Shown: positions 8,840 through 16,204 of the stretch, piece after piece
Numbering within the stretch: the first letter of the stretch is position 1
How the letters are laid out: the number at the start of each line of letters is the position of its first letter
Assembly: GCA_903872565.1 (NCBI GenBank)
Contig: CAIQLG010000542.1
Location: 1-38,180 of the forward strand
Reading direction: 5' to 3'
Origin: an uncultured Lentisphaerota bacterium
GTDB lineage: Bacteria; Verrucomicrobiota; Lentisphaeria; Victivallales; GWF2-50-93
DNA: 38,180 bases
The notes under the pieces: model-generated
Database searches by the model: none
What the model saw: the letters and a program-made list of their open reading frames with translations, nothing else
What the model was told of the DNA's origin: nothing
Made by a program: the position numbers and the translations under genes

Positions 8840-10024
8840 TCATATTTCCATATCGGGATTTTCCGGGCCGAAATGTTTCAGCATGACAATCGGGTCGGTT
8901 TCGGATTGATTTACAATCCGGACACCAGCCTTTGCCGCTTTTTCACTGACGAAATATTCATCGTTGGTAAGCTGGCCGAAACGTATCAGAGATGGTGTCT
9001 CAATTTTCCAGCCTCCCATACTGCCATGTCCCTGCATCATGATCATTCCGTATGCGGCCGAGTCTTTGATCACGACTGATCTGCCAGGCAGCACTGTAAG
9101 TTCCTTGGCGCCGAATTCGCATGACCGATAGCAGATCCAGTTGTCAATGTAGCCTTCCTTTTTCATGGTGCTGACATCTCCCGCCGGCTTCGGACGCATG
9201 AAACGATTCGCCGCGAAATTCGGATCCACGTTCAGATCCCAGTCAATGACCTCCATCATGTAATCGTAGTTGCCGAGCTTTTCTTTCGGCGTGTTCTTCC
9301 AGAAGAGTTCCTCGGGAACGACCTGGAAGTTGACGAGTGACTGGTACATTGCGAACACATCGGAAGCCTTTTGCGGTTCATAGGTGCAGAGACTGCCTGG
9401 AGCATGCAGCACGCCTGGGGGCACATCCCAGCCGGTACCCGGTTCAAGCCGGTATGCCTGTGAGATGTTTGTAATCTTGTTGTCGCCCTTCGCAAAATTT
9501 TTCAGACATTCCTTCACCTGCTGCTTGGTCACTCCCGGCTGGAAGCCGAAGAACGTGTATGGAAAGTCTCCGCCGTGGCTGTTCATCTGGGGAGGGAAGT
9601 AATATGCCTCAGGTTTCCCCAGCTGTCCGACTTTTGCGGCATGTTTGTCGCGATAATGCACATGATATGGCAGGGGTCCCTTGTTGTCGAAGAATTTAGA
9701 ATACATCGGCCAGCACTTGGACTTTTTCCAGAGACGTTCGCCGATAAGTTCACCTTTAAGCTCAGAAACAGCATCGCGGAGTGTGACCTTTCTAACCAAG
9801 CTTCCATCCTTAACCACGATAAAGCTCAATCCTTCATCCTTGGATGTGAGCGGTCCGTTGTCCGCAGGCGTAGTGGATGATAACCAGCGTTCGTCAATCC
9901 CGCCGCGTATGCCGCCGAGCGCATAATAGTCATCCGGATGGAGTTTGATTCTTCTGCCGGGCACACAAAATGACCGTGGTACCCATGTCGGGTACAGCCT
10001 CACGATTCCTTTTCCCTGTTCCAC
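8840..10024 (-). CDS. Cupin-fold protein, class I phosphomannose-isomerase-like
   Basis: The 394-residue product resembles mannose-6-phosphate-isomerase-like double cupins: a first barrel with LPYHVHYRDKHAAK and a downstream acidic residue in KPEAYYF, and a metal-site-like GVLHAPGSLCTYE. A second, less marked barrel follows near the C-terminus (LPGRSVVIKDSAAYGMIMM). Substrate is unknown; sugar isomerisation is only inferred. No signal peptide is visible. The first canonical start is GTG 10024, which has no ribosome-binding site. In-frame coding-like sequence continues ten codons upstream to an ATA at 10052-10054, placed 6 bases after a strong AAAGGAG (10061-10067). The true start may therefore be 10054, giving 404 residues. 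It shares strand with the propeller gene downstream. Confidence 0.7.
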   Translation of the reverse strand: MEQGKGIVRLYPTWVPRSFCVPGRRIKLHPDDYYALGGIRGGIDERWLSSTTPADNGPLTSKDEGLSFIVVKDGSLVRKVTLRDAVSELKGELIGERLWKKSKCWPMYSKFFDNKGPLPYHVHYRDKHAAKVGQLGKPEAYYFPPQMNSHGGDFPYTFFGFQPGVTKQQVKECLKNFAKGDNKITNISQAYRLEPGTGWDVPPGVLHAPGSLCTYEPQKASDVFAMYQSLVNFQVVPEELFWKNTPKEKLGNYDYMMEVIDWDLNVDPNFAANRFMRPKPAGDVSTMKKEGYIDNWICYRSCEFGAKELTVLPGRSVVIKDSAAYGMIMMQGHGSMGGWKIETPSLIRFGQLTNDEYFVSEKAAKAGVRIVNQSETDPIVMLKHFGPENPDMEI

Positions 10025-10057
10025 TGCAAGTTCGGCAATTTGTTTCGAGTTTATGTG

Positions 10058-10254
10058 TCTCTCCTTTTAATTATGTTTGTAATTTATTTTATTGACCTCC
10101 ACCCCGGTGCCCCATACCTATCAAGCTAAGAAATAAATATCCAATGATCAACACTCAATTTCCAATTTTCAAGTTTTTAAAATCCCTTACTTCATGATTG
10201 ATGATTCATGATTGGATATTCAGTTCAAAAATCCTTAACTTGTTTGATCCGGCT
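10058..10254. other. Spacer with degenerate AT-rich repeat words
   Basis: Between the cupin and the Cache lipoprotein the sequence contains reiterated words such as ATGATTGATGATTCATGATTGG (10193-10214) and CAATTTCCAATTTTCAAG. No open frame or clear promoter is seen here apart from the cupin ribosome-binding site at 10061-10067. Similar degenerate spacer DNA occurs at 33850-33950. Confidence 0.4.
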
Positions 10255-11070
10255 TTATTTGTTCAGTGTATTCAGTTCAGCATAAACGATTTTCCATTCT
10301 ACACCATAAAGCATAACAGTTGTCCAAGATGCTTTTTTCAGGACTTTTTCCTTTGTTACGGCCGAATAGAATTCGTATTCGGTTGTCCCATCAGATCTTG
10401 CGGATATCTGGTGGCACGCTTTAATTAGCTCCGGAAAGGGCTTATACATGTCGTCCTTGAACACATTTCTTCCAATCTGCCCTTTGTCTCTGTCATAGAT
10501 CACAAATCCATTGCTGTCCATCACCCATATTTCGACGGGTCTCTTTTTTAGGATTTGATCCAGGAAAGGTCTGAAGAAGATTTCAGGCTTCACGAGAAAA
10601 CTGATGGAGCCGGCATAGGCGCCGGACTTGTTTATGACAGGATACCCAAAGTCGAAACTGTAGAATCCCTCGACCGATCGGAACACGTTGCTCAGAACAG
10701 GTTTCTGCGTCCTGACGATTCTTGCGACATGCTCCTGGGCGCTTATGTCGGAACCTTCATACTTTTTGTATTTTACAGGCTCGACAACTTTCATGACACC
10801 TTTTTGATTTACAAACGAGCAGTCCACGATGAGGGGATTTTTTATTTTTAGAGATGCCAAGACGCTCCGGATCTCATTCGCGTCACCGGTTTTGTCCGAG
10901 AGTTTTGCTGCCGAAGACGACATGTCGGTCTGAAAATTTTCAAAATTGGCATTTATGTTTTTCTTCACTTCGGAAAGCGTGCCGGTCGCTGTCAACTCGG
11001 CATAATCCGTCATGCACGACGACAACATCAGTGGCAACGCAAGCATGGCAAGGATATTTCTTATTTTCAT
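10255..11070 (-). CDS. Lipoprotein with a Cache-like (PDC) sensor domain
   Basis: The 271-residue protein begins with a lipoprotein signal (hydrophobic LAMLALPLMLSSC, Cys19), so it should be lipid-anchored after export. A helical stretch (residues about 25-70) leads into a Cache/PDC-type fold: LIVDCSFVNQKGVMKVVEP, then FDFGYPVINKSGAYAGSISFLV, then a membrane-distal repeat with WVMDSNGFVIYDRDKGQIGRN. Such domains normally form the outer part of chemoreceptors or histidine kinases and bind small ligands. Here no transmembrane-linked signalling domain follows, so it may be a freestanding binding or accessory protein. The gene stands alone, upstream of the cupin on the same strand. The family call rests on fold-like motifs, not a database match. 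Confidence 0.68.
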   Translation of the reverse strand: MKIRNILAMLALPLMLSSCMTDYAELTATGTLSEVKKNINANFENFQTDMSSSAAKLSDKTGDANEIRSVLASLKIKNPLIVDCSFVNQKGVMKVVEPVKYKKYEGSDISAQEHVARIVRTQKPVLSNVFRSVEGFYSFDFGYPVINKSGAYAGSISFLVKPEIFFRPFLDQILKKRPVEIWVMDSNGFVIYDRDKGQIGRNVFKDDMYKPFPELIKACHQISARSDGTTEYEFYSAVTKEKVLKKASWTTVMLYGVEWKIVYAELNTLNK

Positions 11071-11151
11071 ATTTTCTCCATAATTTTATATAATTTGGAT
11101 AAGATAATGCGACTAGAGAATTAGTCAATTCGCGAATTAGTATTCACACGC

Positions 11152-11361
11152 AATGCGTCTCTTTCGGCATTTTTCTCGGGGAGACGGTCCCGAGACGGGA
11201 GTGCCCTGGATCTTCGACTTTCCACCTTCGTTCGCTCGTGAACTACGGCGCGACATGCCACGCCGTCCAAGAGCGGTCGGTGTGGCATGTCGCGCCGTAG
11301 CCATACGAAGGCAGAACCCCGACCCTCCAGCGATGGAATTGCAAACAAAATCTGACGCATT
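11152..11361. repeat. Nested inverted repeat (possible MITE-like unit)
   Basis: A perfect 19-bp inverted repeat, CTACGGCGCGACATGCCAC (11243-11261) and its complement (11282-11300), encloses a 20-base loop. An outer pair, AATGCGTC (11152-11159) and GACGCATT (11354-11361), brackets it. Related TCTGACGC edge words occur in the unit at 13353-13458. The whole spacer (11071-11474) shows no gene. Confidence 0.65.
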
Positions 11362-11474
11362 ACATTCACACTTGCATAATAATCCAATCTTTTATTAGAA
11401 GTTGATAAAGTATCTTTTATGATTACATTATAAATCCAAAGTCTGGTTTTCAGTTTTATCAGGGAATGATTATT

Positions 11475-12410
11475 GTGAAAAAGTTTTTCCTTATGTTTGT
11501 TGTTCTTGCGATTCTACTGCCGGTTTACGGGTTTGCGGATTCCAGCCTCGAGGAGATTTTTAAGAAAAAGCTTGAGTACACTTTGGAATTTGACCGGGAG
11601 GAGGCTGAAATATCTGTGTGTGAAAAGCTGGGGATCAAAACCCCGCCGCCTCCGCTGAAAAGCTCCGAGGAAACTAAAAATGAAATCTCCGAGTGTGCCA
11701 AGAAACTCGCGGATGAAAAATTCCCCGACTCCATGAAAGCTCAGCTTATTCTTGATGCCAAGGAAAAATTCCAGGCCATAAAGAAGGGGGAACAGATAAC
11801 GGTGCAGATTAAAATCGGCAATGTATTAAAAGAACATTCTGGCACTTATATGGGAATTTTCGGGGAGAAGATTATTGTCGGCAACAAAGAAATCAGGATA
11901 GATGATCTGCCACAGGATGTACTGGAAAAACTTGACGAGAAAAAGATCAAGGAAAAACAGGCGTTACATATGAAAAGCAACTACACTCTTCCAAAGTTGA
12001 AATACAAGGAGGAGATGGAGAAAAAACTCCGGGAAAAAACGGACAAGGAAAAGGAGGCTTATGACAAGTTCCAGGAAACTATGGCTGAAACGGAAATGCT
12101 TTTTCTGGAAGGACAGAAACTCATCGCGCTTAAGCGAGCAATCCCAAGCTTCATTGCCAAGCAGGAAGACTTGATAGCTGCGGAAAAAGATGCCAGGAAA
12201 AAGCTGGAGCTTTACAGAAAACTTGCAGAAGACATAACTCCTTCAATCAAAGGTCTGGGCCTTGATCTCGGGAACACTCCTGACACCAGGATTGATGAGA
12301 TTCTGAAGAACATCGAGGAATATGTGAAAATCAAAAATGAGATAATTCCCAAGCTTGAGAAGGAAGTGGAGATTCAAGGACAATCCGAAAAGCCTGAAAA
12401 GCTACAATAG
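11475..12410 (+). CDS. Exported coiled-coil protein of unknown function
   Basis: I do not recognise this family. The product (about 311 residues) starts with a clear signal peptide (KKFFLMFVVLAILLPVYGFA) and continues with charged, Lys/Glu-rich helices. A small beta-like insert (ITVQIKIGNVLKEHSGTYMGIFGEKIIVGNKEIRIDDLP, about 110-150) may be a compact domain. Residues about 165-300 have strong coiled-coil character (EEMEKKLREKTDKEKEAYDKF and later). GTG 11475 is preferred over ATG 11466, because AGGGA (11461-11465) directly abuts the ATG but is 9 bases from the GTG. Its 3' end overlaps the convergent PurN-like gene by 9 bases, so transcription may collide. A periplasmic structural or scaffold role is a guess. 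Confidence 0.7.
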   Translation: MKKFFLMFVVLAILLPVYGFADSSLEEIFKKKLEYTLEFDREEAEISVCEKLGIKTPPPPLKSSEETKNEISECAKKLADEKFPDSMKAQLILDAKEKFQAIKKGEQITVQIKIGNVLKEHSGTYMGIFGEKIIVGNKEIRIDDLPQDVLEKLDEKKIKEKQALHMKSNYTLPKLKYKEEMEKKLREKTDKEKEAYDKFQETMAETEMLFLEGQKLIALKRAIPSFIAKQEDLIAAEKDARKKLELYRKLAEDITPSIKGLGLDLGNTPDTRIDEILKNIEEYVKIKNEIIPKLEKEVEIQGQSEKPEKLQ

Positions 12411-13292
12411 TACCGGGGTCGCAGAATTTCCATCGTAGATGACGGTTTTAATTGCCTTCCATTCATTGCCGCATAGGTGGAGTAATTCGCCAGTTGGAGT
12501 TTTTGCAAATTTCCCCGAGGCGAAATCGTCAACTGCCGGCGGAAAAACAATCCAGTCGCCATTGACCTTCAGTTTGTCCTGGTTGATTTTAGCAAGATCA
12601 TCAAGTTCGTCCTTGAAGCCTCCCGGGGGTCGCTTTTCAGGCCTTTGCCCTGCAATTTTCCTGTAGTGGCCAAGGTCTTTACCTCCGAAGTCAACCTCGA
12701 CCGAGGGGGAAATTCCAAGTATTGGCCCCGTGTCCATTTCTCCTCCCGCGCCAGTGTATGGCTGTGCGACTATGACACTCGACCGGAGCGTTTTAAACCC
12801 TTTGAGCATTGCGGTTTCGATTGGAATGCTGTGGAGCCCTGCGAGAATTCTTATGCCGTTCTCCTCGACTGTGAGATCGCCGGGATGGACATTCAGACAT
12901 GGGAAATCGCAGATGATATTGGTAAGTGGCACAAACCCTGCGAGAATCCCGAAATCCACATTGTATGGTTTTATTATTTCTCTTATGTTGTTGGTCCATT
13001 CTTCGCGGATTCTCTGTCCATTTTCGGTCAGGATCGAAACCCTGCTTTCTCCGCGTTCCCTGTAGAATTCCCTTATGTCGAGGGATTCCACCGGAAGACC
13101 AAATTTCCTGCCGATTTCCCTGGCACGGCTTTTTTCAGGAACATCTGTGAAAAGAAGCGAAGCCTTCCATGACGAGGATTTTCCCGACCGGAGCGATTCC
13201 AGCAGTTTTTCCGCGTTCGTGCCGCTTCCGCTAAGGAATATGCAGGCATTGGGGATGCCGCTGTTTTTTTCAATGAATTTCTGTATGTTCAT
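12402..13292 (-). CDS. PurN-like formyltransferase-family protein
   Basis: The 296-residue protein resembles the formyl_trans fold of glycinamide ribonucleotide formyltransferase. It has a nucleotide-type N-terminal loop (CIFLSGSGTNAEKLLES), then FGILAGFVPL, then the loop with catalytic-type Asn-x-His in CLNVHPGDL, and the late Asp in GEMDTGPILG. The usual PSLLP following the His is replaced by GDLTVEENG. About 90 extra C-terminal residues replace the short end of classical PurN. It could be a PurN paralogue with altered acceptor. The start ATG is at 13292; the end overlaps the convergent coiled-coil gene. A true formyltetrahydrofolate hydrolase (PurU) lies 2 kb away on the other strand. Confidence 0.75.
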   Translation of the reverse strand: MNIQKFIEKNSGIPNACIFLSGSGTNAEKLLESLRSGKSSSWKASLLFTDVPEKSRAREIGRKFGLPVESLDIREFYRERGESRVSILTENGQRIREEWTNNIREIIKPYNVDFGILAGFVPLTNIICDFPCLNVHPGDLTVEENGIRILAGLHSIPIETAMLKGFKTLRSSVIVAQPYTGAGGEMDTGPILGISPSVEVDFGGKDLGHYRKIAGQRPEKRPPGGFKDELDDLAKINQDKLKVNGDWIVFPPAVDDFASGKFAKTPTGELLHLCGNEWKAIKTVIYDGNSATPVLL

Positions 13293-13352
13293 AACAGATT
13301 TTACATCCTCAAGGCTGTAGTGTCAAGATATAATTTCGGCAAACTCCTTAAC

Positions 13353-13458
13353 GCGTCAGAGTTTTCCGGTAAAAGTCCTTTTTTGGAGGGACGCGCTCCG
13401 TCGCGTCCGCCTATGACCACAACGGAGCGTGGCCCTCCACCAGCATAAACTCTGACGC
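13353..13458. repeat. Nested inverted-repeat unit upstream of the sulfatase
   Basis: Outer arms GCGTCAGAGTTT (13353-13364) and AAACTCTGACGC (13447-13458) are perfect complements. Inner arms GGAGGGACGCGCTCCGT (13385-13401) and ACGGAGCGTGGCCCTCC (13422-13438) pair except for a 3-base bulge. The remaining spacer to 13628 also looks repeat-like (GGTGAAAAGCCGGCAGGGTGG at 13575-13595) and holds no gene. Confidence 0.65.
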
Positions 13459-13628
13459 ACTACTCTAAACTCTGTCCTTTGCCGGACTTGAATTTGTCAG
13501 GCGACAATGTATTCTAGCTGGTTCCAAATTATATGCAAGCCAGTCAAACACAAGTTCAGTAGCCCGCACTTTTTGGTGAAAAGCCGGCAGGGTGGGCCAA
13601 CATTTTTAGATAGCAGGGGATGAAAAAC

Positions 13629-15035
13629 ATGAAACCAAACATTGTTTTTATTCTGATGGATGATCTCGGATGGATGGATCTGACCTGCTATGGAAGCAGG
13701 TTCTACGAGACTCCCAACCTGGATCGCCTCGCCCGAGGCGGGATCCGTTTCACGGACGCCTACGCCGCCTGCCCGGTCTGCTCTCCGACCCGGGCAAGCA
13801 TCCTCAGCGGCAAATATCCCGCCACTGTCGGTGTCACCGACTGGATTGACCGCGGGAATTTCCATCCGCAGAAGGCTAAACTTATAGAAGTCCCTTATGT
13901 CAAACAGCTTCCATTGACTGAAAAGAGTCTTGCATCCGCACTGAAGGAAGGCGGATACAACACCTGGCACATAGGGAAATGGCATCTCGGCATGAGAGAC
14001 TACTATCCTGACCGCCACGGGTTCGACATCAACATCGCCGGATGCGAATGCGGCAGCCCGGGTGGAAAATTTTTCAAGAACGGATACTTCAGTCCCTACG
14101 GACATCCGACCCTCACGGACGGACCGGAAGGCGAATACCTCCCTGACAGGCTCACAACAGAGGCCTGCAACCTCATCAGGGAAAACAATGGCAAGCCATT
14201 CTACCTTAACATGTGGTATTATCTTGTCCACACCCCGATACAGGCGCCCAGGCATATCGTCGCCAAATATGAGACGAAACTGAAAAAAATGGGACTTGAC
14301 AAGGTCAGGACTTTCGAGGAGAACGGGCCACACCCGACACCTGCAAAAAAAGATATTCCGATAATCCGCCGCCTTGTCCAATCCGATCCTACCTATGCGG
14401 CAATGGTGGAAAGCATGGACACCAACATTGGCAGGATTCTTAATGCCCTCGAAGACTGCGGACAAATTGACAATACGATAGTCATTTTCACCTCTGACAA
14501 TGGCGGGCTGGCGACCTCGGAGGGCTCTCCCACCTGCAATGCACCACTCAGCGAGGGCAAAGGCTGGATGTACGAGGGCGGGACACGCGAGCCCCTTATC
14601 ATCTCCTGGCCAGGGATTGTAAAACCGGGGACCCTGACAGACAGCCCTGTGACAAGCCCGGATTTCTATCCAACTCTTCTCGAAGTCGCAGGGCTCGACC
14701 TGATTCCGAAACAGCATGTTGACGGCGAAAGCTTCTTCCCTCTCTTGAAAGGAGACCTGTCATGGAAGCGCGAGAAACCGCTTTTCTGGCATTATCCCCA
14801 CTATGGAAACCAGGGCGGAACCCCGGGTTCCTCAATCAGACTTGGGAACTTTAAACTCATTGAATTCTTCGAGGATGAACGCCTTGAACTATACAATCTC
14901 AAGGATGACATCGAAGAAGATCACAATCTCGCACAGGAGATGCCCGGCAAAGTCGCAGAAATGAAAAAACTGCTCTACGAATGGAGAGATTCCGTCGAAG
15001 CAAAGATCCCGCAGCCAAATCCAGACTGGAAATAA
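13629..15035 (+). CDS. Arylsulfatase-family hydrolase
   Basis: Type I sulfatases hydrolyse sulfate esters using a formylglycine made from a Cys or Ser. The 468-residue product has Cys51 in the full CxPxR signature (CSPTRASILSGKYP), metal ligands Asp11-Asp12 (LMDDLGW), HIGKWHLG, and the calcium site TSDNGG. ATG 13629 is preferred over 13620, because AGGGG (13615-13619) abuts the first ATG but is 9 bases from the second. From this start the catalytic fold begins at once, with no signal peptide, so the enzyme appears cytoplasmic unless exported another way. It needs a sulfatase-maturating enzyme, not present in the window. The glycan substrate is unknown. Confidence 0.9.
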   Translation: MKPNIVFILMDDLGWMDLTCYGSRFYETPNLDRLARGGIRFTDAYAACPVCSPTRASILSGKYPATVGVTDWIDRGNFHPQKAKLIEVPYVKQLPLTEKSLASALKEGGYNTWHIGKWHLGMRDYYPDRHGFDINIAGCECGSPGGKFFKNGYFSPYGHPTLTDGPEGEYLPDRLTTEACNLIRENNGKPFYLNMWYYLVHTPIQAPRHIVAKYETKLKKMGLDKVRTFEENGPHPTPAKKDIPIIRRLVQSDPTYAAMVESMDTNIGRILNALEDCGQIDNTIVIFTSDNGGLATSEGSPTCNAPLSEGKGWMYEGGTREPLIISWPGIVKPGTLTDSPVTSPDFYPTLLEVAGLDLIPKQHVDGESFFPLLKGDLSWKREKPLFWHYPHYGNQGGTPGSSIRLGNFKLIEFFEDERLELYNLKDDIEEDHNLAQEMPGKVAEMKKLLYEWRDSVEAKIPQPNPDWK

Positions 15036-15085
15036 AAATCCACGCCCAAAGGATCTGGCCTTGCTTTGATCCACCCAACTTAAGC

Positions 15086-15251
15086 TTACTTCGGCAGTGA
15101 GTCGCCAAAGAAAATCTCATGCGGAACTTTCGGCATCCAGAAGCACCTCGGAAATTTCCGGGTGTTTCTTCGTCATCATCCTTGCGAGGCTGAGATTACC
15201 TGTGACACCCAGTAGGATCTTATTGAAATTTTTCAGCAAACTTGTAATGCA
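15086..15251 (-). pseudogene. Possible frameshifted gene remnant between sulfatase and purU
   Basis: On the - strand a frame open from 15251 reads through protein-like sequence (KILLGVTGNLSLARMMTKKH, then PEISEVLLDAESSA) to a TGA at 15117-15119. A second frame continues with VPHEIFFGDSLPK to a TAA at 15086-15088. The switch suggests a frameshifted or eroded gene end. A TTG at 15237-15239 could start it. I do not recognise the family, and chance is possible in 166 bases. Confidence 0.25.
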
Positions 15252-15314
15252 TCAGTTTGAAAATCTGAACAATTCGGTTTGTCACAAGCCAAATCTGGGA
15301 TATATTCACACCTC

Positions 15315-16190
15315 ATGAAAAAAATCGACAGAAAATATGACAAGGGGATACTTGTCGGGAAATGCCCGGACAGGGTGGGTATAATCACATATCTTACCAA
15401 GTGGTTCGCGGAACACAGTGGCAACATTCTGGAACTTGATCAGCACGTGGACAGGAGCACTGGCGAGTTCTTCATCCGCATCGAATGGGATATGGAAGGG
15501 TTCGACATTTCAAGGACGGATTTCCCAGCTCTCTTCGGCAAGGGCGTGGCAACTCCTCTCTCCATGAAGTGGGACCTGGCATATTCCGGGGACCGTCCCA
15601 GAATCGCAATATTCGTATCGCAGCTCAGCCACTGCATGTGGGACATCATTTCAAGATGGCAGTCTGGCGAATGGAATGTTGAAATCCCGCTGATAATAGG
15701 GAATCACAGCGACTTCGAATCCACCGCACTGCGTTTCGGCTGCAAATTCCGCCATGTTCCAATCTCGGCTGAGACAAAAACGGAACAGGAAAAAAAGGAG
15801 CTCGCGCTTCTCCGTGATCTGAAAATTGATTTTATCGTACTTGCCAGATATATGCAGATATTGTCGGGAGATTTCGTCTCGCAATATTCGAACAGGATCA
15901 TCAACATTCATCACTCCTTTCTGCCTGCTTTCGCGGGGGCTAACCCCTACCAGAGAGCGCACGAGCGGGGAGTGAAACTCATAGGCGCCTCCGCACACTA
16001 TGTGACTCCGGAGCTCGACGAGGGACCGATCATCCAGCAGGACACAGTGGAAGTCAGCCACAGGGATTCGGTCGAGGATCTGATCCGCAAAGGGCGCGAT
16101 GTCGAAAAGATAGTTCTTTCCAGAGCCATCTACCTCCATATCAACAAGAGAATTGCCGTGCATGGCAAACGCACGGTGATTTTCAGTTGA
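15315..16190 (+). CDS. purU: Formyltetrahydrofolate deformylase
   Basis: PurU hydrolyses 10-formyltetrahydrofolate to formate and tetrahydrofolate, balancing one-carbon pools. The 291-residue protein begins with an ACT domain (GILVGKCPDRVGIITYLTKW, then ILELDQHVDRSTGEFFIRIEW, residues about 10-85). The formyltransferase-type domain follows, with NHSDFESTALRFG, LARYMQILS, INIHHSFLPAFAGANPYQRA and catalytic Asp in LDEGPIIQQD. ATG 15315 removes a non-family leader present from 15279; the ribosome-binding site is weak. The stop is 14 bases before the lnt start, so the two genes probably share a transcript. Confidence 0.92.
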   Translation: MKKIDRKYDKGILVGKCPDRVGIITYLTKWFAEHSGNILELDQHVDRSTGEFFIRIEWDMEGFDISRTDFPALFGKGVATPLSMKWDLAYSGDRPRIAIFVSQLSHCMWDIISRWQSGEWNVEIPLIIGNHSDFESTALRFGCKFRHVPISAETKTEQEKKELALLRDLKIDFIVLARYMQILSGDFVSQYSNRIINIHHSFLPAFAGANPYQRAHERGVKLIGASAHYVTPELDEGPIIQQDTVEVSHRDSVEDLIRKGRDVEKIVLSRAIYLHINKRIAVHGKRTVIFS

Positions 16191-16204
16191 GGGAAAAAGT
16201 TGAT

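Noticed and set aside
13497-14717. 406-codon minus-strand open frame over the sulfatase
   Set aside because: It is antisense to the sulfatase catalytic domain, with no family motif; a shadow frame.
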